From: Xaviernesmea oryzae
GTDB taxonomy: Bacteria > Pseudomonadota > Alphaproteobacteria > Rhizobiales > Rhizobiaceae
Direction of reading: 5' to 3'
Assembly: GCF_900177415.1 (NCBI RefSeq)
Contig: NZ_FXAF01000002.1
Location: 62,001-126,000, forward strand
DNA length: 64,000 bases
Shown here: in pieces, positions 54,859-63,709 of the stretch
Position numbering within the stretch: position 1 is the first letter of the stretch
How the letters are laid out: each line of letters starts with the position of its first letter
Position numbers and translations under genes: made by a program
Notes under the pieces: model-generated
Told to the model about the DNA's origin: nothing
Database searches by the model: none
Seen by the model: only the letters and a program-made list of their open reading frames with translations

Positions 54859-55656
54859 ATGGGCAAGCCGTTTTACTGGAACGAACTCAACACACTCGAT
54901 TTCGCTCATCTTTCGCCTGAAAAGACCATCGCCATCCTGCCGATCGCCTCGACGGAGCAGCACGGGCCGCACCTGCCGATCGCGACCGACGTGGCGATCG
55001 CCAACGGCATGTTGGCGGAACTCAAGGTCCAGCGGCCGGAGGATCTGGACATCCTCGTGCTTCCGACCCAGGAGATCGGCAAGGCGAACGAGCATGTCTA
55101 CGGCGCCGGTTCGCTTTCCCTCGGCCCGGAAATCCTGATCCCGGCCTGGACGGCGATCGGCGCCAAGGTGGCCGAAGCAGGCGTCAGGAAGCTCGTCATC
55201 GTCAATTCGCACGGCGGCAATGTCGACATCATGAGCATCGTCGGCCGCGAGCTGCGTGTCCGCTACAAGATGGCGGTGATCGGCACGCAATGGGGCCGCT
55301 TCGGGCACCCGGAGGGACTGATTTCCGAACACGAGCAGAAATTCGGCATCCACGGCGGCGAGGTGGAGACGTCTCTCATGCTGCACTTCCGCCCCGATCT
55401 CGTCCGGATGGAGAAGGCGGAGAATTTCGTCTCCAAGGCGGAGTGGATGAAGTCGCAGTCGAAATACATCCAGCCGACACCGCCGCATGCGCTCGCCTGG
55501 ATCGCCCATGACCTGAACCCGAACGGCGTGGTGGGCAATGCGGCGGCCGGCACGGCGGAAAAGGGCGCGCTCATCTGCCGTCACCAGGTGGCGGGCTTCG
55601 TCGAGATGCTGCGCGATTTCGAAGCCTATCCGCTCGACAATCTCTATTCGCGCTGA
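54859..55656 (+). CDS. Creatininase-family amidohydrolase
   Basis: 265 residues from ATG 54859 (earlier GTG 54829 and ATG 54838 are possible). Family metal sites are visible: LPIASTEQHGPHLPIATDVAIANGM (E, H, D ligands), IVNSHGGNVDIMSIVGRELR and GIHGGEVETSLMLHF. These zinc or manganese amidohydrolases open cyclic amides such as creatinine or act on related formamides (MftE, ArfB). The context with a cytosine-deaminase-type enzyme suggests an N-heterocycle substrate. Its end overlaps the convergent LysR gene by 13 bp. Confidence 0.87.
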   Translation: MGKPFYWNELNTLDFAHLSPEKTIAILPIASTEQHGPHLPIATDVAIANGMLAELKVQRPEDLDILVLPTQEIGKANEHVYGAGSLSLGPEILIPAWTAIGAKVAEAGVRKLVIVNSHGGNVDIMSIVGRELRVRYKMAVIGTQWGRFGHPEGLISEHEQKFGIHGGEVETSLMLHFRPDLVRMEKAENFVSKAEWMKSQSKYIQPTPPHALAWIAHDLNPNGVVGNAAAGTAEKGALICRHQVAGFVEMLRDFEAYPLDNLYSR

Positions 55657-56606
55657 GCATCCTTCGCCTGGGATTGCGCCGGCACATGTCCTTTTGACTG
55701 CAGTTCGGCGACGATCGCCGCCAGTTCCGACAGCAGGAATTCCACGAAAAGGCTGGTCGCCGTATCGAGCGTCGCACGCGAGCGGGCGAAAAGCTTCATC
55801 GGCTGGTGCCGCGCGTGGGGATTGGCGAGCGGCCGGAAGACGAGCTCGCCGCGCCGGCATTCCGGCAGCACGTCGAGTGGATTGAGCAGCGTCAGCCCGG
55901 TGCCCGCCTTGACGAGTTTCTTCAGCATTTCGGACGCATTGGTTTCGACCACCGGCTCGACCGGGACGGAGAGCGGCGAAAGCGCCAGGTTGATGATGTT
56001 CCTGAGGCTCGTGCCGGGCTGGGCGAGCACCAGCGGCTCCTGCACCACGTCCGCGAGATCGACCGCGCCCTCGCCCGCCAGCCGATGCCCTGGAGGTATC
56101 ACGGCGCCGACCGGAATATCGAAATTGGCGAGCGTCCGGATGCCGGGCGTCGCAGGGATGTTGAAGCCGAGACCGATATCCACCTCCCCTGAAATGACCG
56201 GCTGGATGGTGTTGGAAGGTCCGTCGTTGCGAAGATGAATGCGCACGCGCGGATGTTGCGTGACGAACCGCGCGATGATCTCCGGCAGCGGGCCGGCGGC
56301 AAGCCCGACGGTCGAGACGATCGATACCTTGCCCACCTGCGGCATCTTAAGACCCCGGATGCGCGCCTCCATCCGCTCATAGGTCTTCAGCACCTCGCGG
56401 ATATGCTCGATGCAGAGCTCGCCGGCCGCGGTGAGCTTCAATCCGCGCGGCATGCGCTCGAAGATCGGCGCGCCCAGTTCGTCCTCCAGGGCCAGGATCT
56501 GCCGGTTGACGGCCGAGGACGCGACGTTCAGCCGGGCCGCCGCCTTGCGGATCGATCCGCAGCGGGCGATCTCGTCGATATAAAGCAGCTTTCGCGAATG
56601 CAGCAT
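55644..56606 (-). CDS. LysR-family transcriptional regulator
   Basis: 320 residues. The N-terminal HTH is MLHSRKLLYIDEIARCGSIRKAAARLNVASSAVNRQILALEDELGAPIFERMPRGLKLTAAGE. The effector domain follows (VSIVSTVGLAAGPLPEIIARFVTQHPRVRIHL and VISGEVDIGLGFNIPA). GAGG lies 4 bases before ATG 56606. It is divergent from the ABC transporter operon and convergent with the creatininase gene, so it likely controls both. Operator sites at 54769 and 56681. Confidence 0.93.
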   Translation of the reverse strand: MLHSRKLLYIDEIARCGSIRKAAARLNVASSAVNRQILALEDELGAPIFERMPRGLKLTAAGELCIEHIREVLKTYERMEARIRGLKMPQVGKVSIVSTVGLAAGPLPEIIARFVTQHPRVRIHLRNDGPSNTIQPVISGEVDIGLGFNIPATPGIRTLANFDIPVGAVIPPGHRLAGEGAVDLADVVQEPLVLAQPGTSLRNIINLALSPLSVPVEPVVETNASEMLKKLVKAGTGLTLLNPLDVLPECRRGELVFRPLANPHARHQPMKLFARSRATLDTATSLFVEFLLSELAAIVAELQSKGHVPAQSQAKDAQRE

Positions 56607-56648
56607 TTTACCTCAACCCTCATTGCATATTTTTTGATCATGCCGCAC

Positions 56649-56666
56649 AATTTGGCATATCAAATT
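56649..56666. promoter_or_regulatory. Palindrome near the LysR start (possible LysR half-site)
   Basis: AATTTG-GCATAT-CAAATT, an 18-bp palindrome with a T-N11-A core as in LysR-type sites, 43 bp upstream of the LysR ATG. Confidence 0.4.
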
Positions 56667-56680
56667 TCGACCGCTGCCTC

Positions 56681-56714
56681 AAAGGCATCAATGCGGACGA
56701 ATTTTGATGCTTTT
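56681..56714. promoter_or_regulatory. Inverted-repeat operator in the LysR/ABC-operon divergent region
   Basis: AAAGGCATC (56681-56689) and GATGCTTTT (56706-56714), one mismatch, 16-bp spacer. It matches the site before the creatininase gene in both half-sites and spacer length; the spacers also share several bases on the right side. Confidence 0.6.
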
Positions 56715-56795
56715 CAAAGAGCAAGGCAACCGTTCAAATGCTGTGAAGAAAAAGCTCTCACGATGCCGCAAGGTTTAACAGGGGAACAAAACAAC

Positions 56796-57812
56796 ATGTC
56801 CAACGCATTGACGATGAAGAGTTTTCTGGCCGCCATCGGCCTTTCCGCGGCAGCCCTTGCCGCACAGCCCGCCGCAGCGCTCGACGAAGTTTCCTACGGC
56901 ACCAACTGGCTCGCCCAGGCGGAGCACGGCGGCTTCTACCAGGCCGTCGCCGACGGCACCTACGAGAAGCATGGTCTGAAGGTGACCATCGTGCAGGGCG
57001 GACCGAACGCCGCCAACCGCGCGCTTCTGATCGCCGGCAAGGTGGATTTCTACATGGGCGGCCCGTTGGGCGACATGGACGCCGTCAAGCAGGGCATTCC
57101 GCTGATCAGCGTCGCCTCGATCTTCCAGAAGGACCCGCAGGTCCTGCTCGCCCATCCGGATGCCGGCGTCGAGACATTCGCCGACCTCGCCAAGCTCAAC
57201 ACGATCTTCATGGGCAAGGAAGGCTACGTCACCTATTTCGAATGGATGAAGAAGAATTTCCAGGGTTTTCGCGACGACCAGTACAAGCCCTATACCTTCA
57301 ATCCGGCCCCCTTCATCGCCGACAAGAAATCCGCGCAGCAGGGCTACCTGACCTCCGAGCCCTATGAGATCGAGAAGCAGGCCGGCTGGATGCCGAAGGT
57401 CTTCCTCATCGCGGATGCGGGCTACGGCTCCTATTCGACGATGATCACCACGACCCAGCCGATGATCGACGCGAAGCCGGATGTCGTGCAGCGCTTCGTC
57501 GATGCCTCGATCGAGGGCTGGTACAACTATCTCTACGGCGACAACAAGGCGGCCAACGACCTGATCAAGAAGGACAATCCGGAGATGACGGATGGCCAGA
57601 TCGCCTATTCCATCGCCAAGATGAAGGAATACGGCATCGTCGAATCTGGCGACGCGCTCGACAAGGGCATCGGCTGCATCACCGACGAGCGTTATAAGAA
57701 GTTCTTCGACAGCATGGTGGCGATCGGCGTCGAGCCGGCCGACCTCGATTACAAGAAGGCCTATTCGACCAAGTTCGTCTGCAAGGGCGTCGGCATGGCG
57801 TTGAAGAAATAA
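56796..57812 (+). CDS. ABC transporter substrate-binding protein (NMT1/SsuA type)
   Basis: 338 residues. Signal peptide ending at AAQPAAA (about residue 27), then LDEVSYGTNWLAQAEHGGFYQAVADGTYEKHGLKVTIVQGGPNAANRALLIAGKVDFYMGG. That sequence is typical of the NMT1/THI5-like family that binds aromatic, pyrimidine or sulfonate compounds. The closing residues KFVCKGVGMALKK include two cysteines with GCITDERYKKF. It starts the importer-catabolism operon. ATG 56796 (56814 also possible) follows GGGGAA. Confidence 0.9.
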   Translation: MSNALTMKSFLAAIGLSAAALAAQPAAALDEVSYGTNWLAQAEHGGFYQAVADGTYEKHGLKVTIVQGGPNAANRALLIAGKVDFYMGGPLGDMDAVKQGIPLISVASIFQKDPQVLLAHPDAGVETFADLAKLNTIFMGKEGYVTYFEWMKKNFQGFRDDQYKPYTFNPAPFIADKKSAQQGYLTSEPYEIEKQAGWMPKVFLIADAGYGSYSTMITTTQPMIDAKPDVVQRFVDASIEGWYNYLYGDNKAANDLIKKDNPEMTDGQIAYSIAKMKEYGIVESGDALDKGIGCITDERYKKFFDSMVAIGVEPADLDYKKAYSTKFVCKGVGMALKK

Positions 57813-57822
57813 AACGGACTTA

Positions 57823-57958
57823 GCCCCTCATCCGGCTGCCGCCACCTTCTCCCCGCCCGCGGGGAGAAGGATATGCCGCCCGCTCTTCCTCCGACCGGGA
57901 CGTCGCGTTTGGCAAGTCCCCTCTCCCCGCAAGCGGGGAGAGGGTTAGGGTGAGGGGC
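57823..57958. repeat. Mosaic palindromic element between binding-protein and ATPase genes
   Basis: 136 bp. Terminal GCCCCTCA and TGAGGGGC are inverted ends. Inside are two further hairpins (CTTCTCCCCGC-CCGCGGGGAGAAG and CTCTCCCCGC-AAGCGGGGAGAG). It is rhizobial mosaic-element (RIME-like) sequence, placed inside an operon. It could lower ATPase/permease levels relative to the binding protein. Confidence 0.75.
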
Positions 57959-57989
57959 AGATTTCTTCGCATTCATCGCAAGGCCCGCA

Positions 57990-58814
57990 ATGACCACGTC
58001 CCAAGCCCCGTTGATACCAGCTCCAGGAGACAGCCGCCGGCGGCCGCTGGTCGTCATGCGCAACGTCTCGAAAATGTTCTCGAGCGGAACGCTCGCGCTC
58101 TCCGACATGTCGCTGACGGTCGAGCCCGGCGAATTCGTGAGCCTGCTCGGTCCCTCCGGCTGCGGCAAGTCGACGGCGCTGCGCATCATCGCCGGATTGG
58201 GCGACGTCTCGACCGGCACGATCGACTGGCCGAGCTCCCGCATCAATTCCAAGGGCTTGCCGGAAGGCGACATTTCCTTCGTCTTCCAGGAGCCGACGCT
58301 GATGCCCTGGCAGACGGTGTTCGGCAATGTCTACCTGCCGCTGAAGCTGCGCGGCGTTTCGAAATCCGCCGCCCGCGACGAGATCATGAAGACGCTGGCG
58401 ACGGTCGGGCTGCAGGATTTCGCCGGCGCCTATCCGCGCGAGCTTTCCGGCGGCATGAAGATGCGCGTTTCGATCGCCCGCGCGCTGGTGACCAGGCCGA
58501 AGCTGCTTTTGATGGACGAGCCCTTCGCCGCGCTCGACGAGATCACCCGCCAGAAGCTCAACGACGACGTGCTGCGGCTCTGGCGCGAGACGGGCATCAC
58601 GGTGATCTTCGTCACCCATTCCGTCTTCGAATCGGCCTATCTTTCCAACCGCATCGTGGTGATGAAGGCGCGGCCAGGCCGGGTGCACGCGGATTTCCCG
58701 CTGGTGACGAGCATGAGCCGCGACGCCCATTACCGTACCTCGGAGGAATACCGGCAGGCCTGCGAGAAGGTCTCCAACATGCTCCTGGAAGCGATCGGCG
58801 GGGAGGAACACTGA
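57990..58814 (+). CDS. ABC transporter ATPase (SsuB/TauB type)
   Basis: 274 residues. Walker A GPSGCGKST, Q-loop SFVFQEPTLMPWQTV, signature LSGGMKMRVSIARAL, Walker B LLLMDEPFAALDE and H-loop VIFVTHSVFESAYLS. Energises the importer. Its stop overlaps the permease start by one base (TGATG). Confidence 0.94.
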   Translation: MTTSQAPLIPAPGDSRRRPLVVMRNVSKMFSSGTLALSDMSLTVEPGEFVSLLGPSGCGKSTALRIIAGLGDVSTGTIDWPSSRINSKGLPEGDISFVFQEPTLMPWQTVFGNVYLPLKLRGVSKSAARDEIMKTLATVGLQDFAGAYPRELSGGMKMRVSIARALVTRPKLLLMDEPFAALDEITRQKLNDDVLRLWRETGITVIFVTHSVFESAYLSNRIVVMKARPGRVHADFPLVTSMSRDAHYRTSEEYRQACEKVSNMLLEAIGGEEH

Positions 58815-59665
58815 TGGTACCGGCCAGCCTTGAAAACAGTCCGCCCCTTGCGCCTTCGAAACCCGGCTTCTTCGGCCGCAATCGCGACAGGCTCCTGCGC
58901 ACCTTGATTCCGGTCGGCGTGGTGATCTCGCTGATCCTGCTCTGGCAGGCGATCATCACCGTCAACGGCATCCCGCAATACATCCTGCCGGGACCGCTGG
59001 CGGTCGCCAATTCGCTCTACAACGACTGGGGCACGCTCTGGCCGGCGCTCTGGGTCACGACGCAGATCACCATGCAGGCGTTGGCGCTCGCCCTGATCGG
59101 CGGCGTCGGCATCGCCATCTTCCTCGTTCAGTCGAAATGGATCGAGACCGCCTTCTACCCGATCACCGTCATATTGCAGGTGACGCCGATCGTGGCGATC
59201 GCGCCGCTGATCCTCATCTACGCCCCGACGACGCAGGTCGCGCTGCTGATCTGCGCCTTCCTCGTCGCCTTCTTCCCCATCCTGTCGAACATGGTGCAGG
59301 GCCTGAAGAGCGTCGACCACAATCTTCTGAACCTCTTCGATCTCTATGGCGCCTCGCGCTGGCAGATGCTGCTTTACCTCAAGCTCCCCTCCTCGCTCCC
59401 CTATTTCATGACGGGTCTGCGGATCGGCGGCGGCCTGGCGCTCATCGCCGCGGTGGTGGCGGAATTTGCGGCAGGCTCCGCGGGTGCCGGCTCCGGCCTC
59501 GCCTTCCGGCTGCTGGAATCCCAGTACCGCCTCAACATCCCGCGGCTCTTCGCGGCACTCATCCTGCTCTCCGTGCTCGGTGTGGTGATCTTCATGATTA
59601 CCTCGTTCATCGCTTGGATATCGCTGCACCGCTGGCATGAAAGCAGCCTCAAGAGGGAAAACTGA
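58814..59665 (+). CDS. ABC transporter permease (SsuC/TauC type)
   Basis: 283 residues, about six hydrophobic segments: LIPVGVVISLILLWQAIITV, ITMQALALALIGGVGIAIFLV, and later VVAEFAAGSAGAGSGLAFRLLE. The EAA-type loop is LFDLYGASRWQMLLYLKLPSSLPYFMTGLRIG. Its stop and the deaminase start overlap (TGATG). Confidence 0.93.
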   Translation: MVPASLENSPPLAPSKPGFFGRNRDRLLRTLIPVGVVISLILLWQAIITVNGIPQYILPGPLAVANSLYNDWGTLWPALWVTTQITMQALALALIGGVGIAIFLVQSKWIETAFYPITVILQVTPIVAIAPLILIYAPTTQVALLICAFLVAFFPILSNMVQGLKSVDHNLLNLFDLYGASRWQMLLYLKLPSSLPYFMTGLRIGGGLALIAAVVAEFAAGSAGAGSGLAFRLLESQYRLNIPRLFAALILLSVLGVVIFMITSFIAWISLHRWHESSLKREN

Positions 59666-60978
59666 TGGCCGGCGAATTCATGACGCTTCCCAATGCCCGC
59701 CGTTTCGCGCTGACCGACGCGACATTGCCGGCCGTCCTCGTGAAGGGCTTTTCCGGTCCAGCCCGCGAAGGCCTGATCCAGGCGGATATCGTCATCGCCG
59801 ACGGCAGGATCGAAAGGATCCTGCCGGCCGGCGCCGCACCCGCGGAGATCGTCAAGGCCGACATGCGCGGCGGCATGGCGTGGCCCTGTTTCGTCGACAT
59901 GCACACGCATCTCGACAAGGCGCATTTCTGGGATCGCCGCCCGAACCCCGACGGAACCTTCATGGGCGCGCTGGAAAATGTCCGGGCCGACCGCATCGCC
60001 AACTGGTCGGCGGAGGACATCCGCGCCCGCTTCGAATTCTCGCTGAAAAGCGCCTATGCGCACGGCACCAGGCTGATCCGCACGCACCTGGACTCCATCC
60101 CCCCGCAACCGGACATTTCCTTCCCGCTGTTTGCGGAACTGCGCGAGGAGTGGAAGGACAGGATCGCGCTTCAGGCGGTCGCGCTACTGCCCCTCGAATG
60201 CGTTCTTGAGCCGGCGATTTTCGACGGCATCGTCGCGACGACGAAACGTTACGGAGGCTTGCTGGGCGGCGCCACGCGCATCCTTCCCGATTTCGAACGC
60301 ATTCTCGATACGCTGTTCCGCGCCGCCGCGGACAACGGTCTCGATGTCGATCTGCACGCGGACGAAACGGAAGACCGGCAGGTCCTGACGCTGGAAGCCA
60401 TCGCCGAAGCGAAACTCCGCAACCGCTTCGAAGGCTCAGTCACCGTCGGCCATTGCTGCTCCCTCGCAAGGCAGGACGAAGAGACCGCCAGGCGCGTCAT
60501 CGGCAAGGTCGCCGAAGCCGGCATCTCGGTCGTGTCGCTGCCCATGTGCAACATGTACCTGCAGGACCGTCATGCCGGTGCGACACCCCGCTGGCGCGGC
60601 GTCACGCTGTTCCACGAACTGACCGCCGCGGGCGTCAAGACGGCCGTCGCCTCCGACAACACCCGCGATCCGTTCTACGCCTATGGCGACATGGATCCGG
60701 TCGAAGTCTTCCGCGAGGCGGTGCGCATCCTGCATCTCGATCACCCACTCGACACCTCGGCGCGTGTCGTTACGGCGACGCCCGCCGAAATCCTCGGGCG
60801 CCCGGAGATCGGCGTCATCGCCGAAGGTGCTCCCGCCGATCTCGTCCTCTTCAGCGCGCGCCGCTGGAGCGAATTCCTTTCCCGTCCGCAGGCCGACCGC
60901 ATCGTGATGCGGAATGGCATGGGCATCGACCGTCGCCTGCCGGATTACCGTGACCTTGACCCGCTAATGGAGAAATGA
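59665..60978 (+). CDS. Cytosine-deaminase-family amidohydrolase
   Basis: 437 residues with the full CodA-type site: H80-T-H82 (DMHTHLDKAHFWD), H231 and E234 (LHADETED), H263 (GHCCSL) and D331 (VASDNTRDPF). All metal and catalytic residues are present. Family members deaminate cytosine, isocytosine, creatinine or triazine-like rings, or hydrolyse them; the substrate is not fixed by these motifs. It is coupled by overlap to the permease gene. The true function may be tied to the transporter ligand. Confidence 0.87.
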   Translation: MAGEFMTLPNARRFALTDATLPAVLVKGFSGPAREGLIQADIVIADGRIERILPAGAAPAEIVKADMRGGMAWPCFVDMHTHLDKAHFWDRRPNPDGTFMGALENVRADRIANWSAEDIRARFEFSLKSAYAHGTRLIRTHLDSIPPQPDISFPLFAELREEWKDRIALQAVALLPLECVLEPAIFDGIVATTKRYGGLLGGATRILPDFERILDTLFRAAADNGLDVDLHADETEDRQVLTLEAIAEAKLRNRFEGSVTVGHCCSLARQDEETARRVIGKVAEAGISVVSLPMCNMYLQDRHAGATPRWRGVTLFHELTAAGVKTAVASDNTRDPFYAYGDMDPVEVFREAVRILHLDHPLDTSARVVTATPAEILGRPEIGVIAEGAPADLVLFSARRWSEFLSRPQADRIVMRNGMGIDRRLPDYRDLDPLMEK

Positions 60979-60982
60979 CCCT

Positions 60983-61018
60983 GCGCCCGAAAAGCGGAAG
61001 CCGTTTTCGGACAGGCGC
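60983..61018. repeat. Rhizobial REP-like palindrome
   Basis: GCGCCCGAAAAGCGGAAG, then CCGTTTTCGGACAGGCGC. It shares the TTTCGG/CCGAAAA core with the copies at 37715 and 43813, and lies between the deaminase and flavin-oxidase genes. Confidence 0.65.
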
Positions 61019-61035
61019 AAGGTCTGGAGGATGAA

Positions 61036-62448
61036 GTGACAATGCCGGATTATGCGAAGATCAAACAGGAACTCGAAGGCATCGCGGTGGAGGACAACCC
61101 GGCGCTGGTGCGCCAGAAGAGCCGCGACTTCTATTGGTATTCCCCGATCCTGAAAGCCGAGCTCGACAATGTCACGGCCGACCTCGTCGTCTCGCCGAAG
61201 ACCGAGGAAGAGGTCATCCGCACGCTGAAAGTCGCCTTCGCGCATGGCGTGCCGGTCACCCCGCGCGGCGCCGGCACCGGCAATTACGGCCAGGCCATGC
61301 CGCTTTCCGGCGGCATCGTTCTGAACCTCATCAACATGAACAAGGTCAAGGAAATCCATCCCGGCCGCGTCGTCGCCGAACCCGGCATCGTCATCGCCGA
61401 GCTCGACCGCCAGACCAGGGCCCATTCCGGCCAGGAGCTGCGCTTCCACCCCTCGACCGCCCAGACGGCGACGATCGGCGGCTTCGTCGCCGGCGGCTCC
61501 GGCGGCGTCGGCTCGATCCATTGGGGGGGCCTGCGCGACCTCGGCAACATCCTCAGGCTGCGCGTCGTCACCATGGAGGCCGAGCCGCGCGTGCTGGAGC
61601 TCACCGCCTGGGACCTGCAGAAGGTCACCCATGCCTACGGCACCAACGGCATCATCGTCGAAGTCGAAATGCCGCTTGCGCCGGCCTATGACTGGGTGGA
61701 CGTGCTGGTCGGCTACGACGACTTCATGGACGCGGTGCGCTTCGGCGACGCGATCGCCCACAAGAACGGCATCCTGGTGAAGGAGATCGCTCCGATCGCC
61801 GCACCCATCCCCTACGATTATTTCCCGCGCCACAAACAGTTCATCCGTCATCGCGGCCAGTCGATCTGCGTGCTGATGGTGGCCCCGCATTCGATCGATG
61901 CCTTCACCGCCTTCGCCGAACGCCAGAAGGGCGAGATCCTCTTCCGCTCCGACAAGGTCGAGAGCATGAAGGGCATCCCGCACGCCTATGAGCTCGCCTG
62001 GAACCACACGACGCTGCGCGCCCTGAAAGTCGATCCCAGCTTCACCTATCTGCAGGTTCAGTATCCGGGACCCGACCATGTCGCCAAGGTCGAGAAGATG
62101 GTAAAGCTCTTCGGCGACGAAGTGCCGGGCCATCTGGAATTCATCAGGTTCGACGGCCGCATGCAGTGCTCCGGCCTGCCGCTGGTGCGCTACACGACCC
62201 GCGAACGGCTGGAGGAGATCATCAGGATCCACCAGGACAACGGCTGCCCGATCTTCAACCCGCACCGCTACACGCTGGAGGAAGGCGGCATGAAGCAGAC
62301 CGACGTGGTGCAGCTCGCGTTCAAGAAGGAGACCGACCCCAAGGGCCTCCTCAATCCCGGCAAGATGATCGCCTGGGAGAACCCGGACTTCGATTTCTCC
62401 GCCGGCAAGAACTATCTCTTCCCCGGATTGGCCGTCGCGGAGGGTTGA
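61036..62448 (+). CDS. GlcD-type FAD-binding oxidoreductase
   Basis: 470 residues. The FAD/PCMH domain has VVSPKTEEEVIRTLKVAFAHGVPVTPRGAGTGNYGQAMPLSGGIVLNL and GGFVAGGSGGVGSIHWGGLRDLGNIL. The C-terminal part carries EEIIRIHQDNGCPIFNPHRYTLEEGGMKQTDVVQLAFKKETDPKGLLNPGKM, the family ending. Substrate unknown; probably a hydroxy- or ring-oxidation step after deamination. GTG 61036 has GGAGG 5 bases upstream; ATG 61042 is possible. Its stop overlaps the next gene start by one base. Confidence 0.85.
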   Translation: MTMPDYAKIKQELEGIAVEDNPALVRQKSRDFYWYSPILKAELDNVTADLVVSPKTEEEVIRTLKVAFAHGVPVTPRGAGTGNYGQAMPLSGGIVLNLINMNKVKEIHPGRVVAEPGIVIAELDRQTRAHSGQELRFHPSTAQTATIGGFVAGGSGGVGSIHWGGLRDLGNILRLRVVTMEAEPRVLELTAWDLQKVTHAYGTNGIIVEVEMPLAPAYDWVDVLVGYDDFMDAVRFGDAIAHKNGILVKEIAPIAAPIPYDYFPRHKQFIRHRGQSICVLMVAPHSIDAFTAFAERQKGEILFRSDKVESMKGIPHAYELAWNHTTLRALKVDPSFTYLQVQYPGPDHVAKVEKMVKLFGDEVPGHLEFIRFDGRMQCSGLPLVRYTTRERLEEIIRIHQDNGCPIFNPHRYTLEEGGMKQTDVVQLAFKKETDPKGLLNPGKMIAWENPDFDFSAGKNYLFPGLAVAEG

Positions 62449-63026
62449 TGCGGGTCCTGCTTCTACACTCGCATCCGGTCGAATCGAGCTATGGCGCGGC
62501 CCTGCACGCGCAGGCGCGCGAAAGCCTGAAGAAGGCCGGACACGAAGTGGATGACTGCAATCTCTATGCGGAAGAATTCGATCCGGTCATGTCGCGTCGT
62601 GACCGGATGATCTATCACACCTATCCCGACAATCTGGAACTGGTCAGGCCCTATGTCGACCGGCTGCAGAAGGCGGAAGGCCTGGTGATCGTCACCCCGG
62701 TCTGGAATTTCGGCTGGCCGGCGATGCTGAAGGGCTATTTCGACCGCGTCTGGCTGCCGGGCGTCACCTTCGAACTTAACGGCGGCACCCTGACCCGGAA
62801 GCTGCATATCGAGAAGGTCGCCGTCGTGCTCACCTACGGCGCCACCCGCTGGCGGGCATTCCTCGCCGGCGATCCGCCCCGAAAGCTTGCCAAGCGCGTG
62901 CTCAGGGTGCAGACCAACCCCGCCCGGGCGGTCAGGTTTCTCGCCCATTACGACATGAACAACTGCACGCCACAGACGCGTGCCGCCTTCCTGGAGAAGG
63001 TGAGGCGCGAGATGGAGCGATTCTAG
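62448..63026 (+). CDS. NAD(P)H:quinone reductase, flavodoxin fold
   Basis: 192 residues. MRVLLLHSHPVESSYGAALHAQARESLKKAGHEVDDCNLYAEEFDP is the KefF/MdaB-type opening; VTPVWNFGWPAMLKGYFDRVWLPGVTFELN is the flavin-contact loop. It may reoxidise or supply reduced flavin/quinone for the preceding oxidoreductase. It is the last gene of the operon; its end overlaps the convergent RibD-like gene by 4 bp. Confidence 0.88.
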   Translation: MRVLLLHSHPVESSYGAALHAQARESLKKAGHEVDDCNLYAEEFDPVMSRRDRMIYHTYPDNLELVRPYVDRLQKAEGLVIVTPVWNFGWPAMLKGYFDRVWLPGVTFELNGGTLTRKLHIEKVAVVLTYGATRWRAFLAGDPPRKLAKRVLRVQTNPARAVRFLAHYDMNNCTPQTRAAFLEKVRREMERF

Positions 63027-63592
63027 GCCGCATAGCGCAAATGGACGATGCCGTCGTTGAACGGCAGCGCGTCGATGAGCGTCATCTGCCCGACGGAATA
63101 GCCTTGCGGGAAAAGCCGCGTGCCGCGTCCGAGGACGGTCGGATAGATCATCAGGTTATACTGGTCGCTCAGCCCCGCCGGCATCAGCGAATGCACCAGC
63201 CCGGCGCTGCCATAGATCAGGATTTCACTCTCCAGCGTTTCCTTGAGTTCCCGGACCTTCGCCGCGACATCGCCGGACAGTACCATTGTATTGTTCCAGG
63301 CCGCTTCCGAAAGGCTGTTGGAGGCGACGAATTTCGTCATGGCGTTGATCCGGTCGGCAAACCCCTCCTCATCCTTCACCAGTGGCCAGACGGCAGCGAA
63401 ACCGTCATAGGTCGTGCGGCCGAGCAGCAGGGCGGAAGCGGAGAACAATTCGTCATGCTTGAACCGGTCGCCCTGAGGGCCACGGGTAAAGGGGCCTATC
63501 CAGTCGCCTAGGCCGGAATTCTCCATACCGACAGGGTCCTGTATCACGCCGTCGAGCGAGATATATTGCGAAACGATGATCTTGGCGGTCAT
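63023..63592 (-). CDS. RibD C-terminal/dihydrofolate-reductase-like protein
   Basis: 189 residues from ATG 63592, with AGAGGA at good spacing (ATG 63598 would have it too close). TAKIIVSQYISLDGVIQDP, then LLLGRTTYDGFAAVWPLV, KFVASNSLSEAAWNNTMVLSGDVAAKVRELKE, ILIYGSAGLVHSLMPAGLSDQYNLMIYPTVLGRGTRLF. It is the common single-domain RibD_C family, of unknown substrate. No signal peptide. Confidence 0.9.
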   Translation of the reverse strand: MTAKIIVSQYISLDGVIQDPVGMENSGLGDWIGPFTRGPQGDRFKHDELFSASALLLGRTTYDGFAAVWPLVKDEEGFADRINAMTKFVASNSLSEAAWNNTMVLSGDVAAKVRELKETLESEILIYGSAGLVHSLMPAGLSDQYNLMIYPTVLGRGTRLFPQGYSVGQMTLIDALPFNDGIVHLRYAA

Positions 63593-63709
63593 TGTCATGT
63601 CCTCTGGGGTTCATTGACGGGAGGCTTTCTCACGTCCTTCCCTGCCTAGGACGCGTCTGCTTAGCCGCTGCCGACAGCGCCCACCTCCGGATTAAATTCT
63701 TTCTTATCT

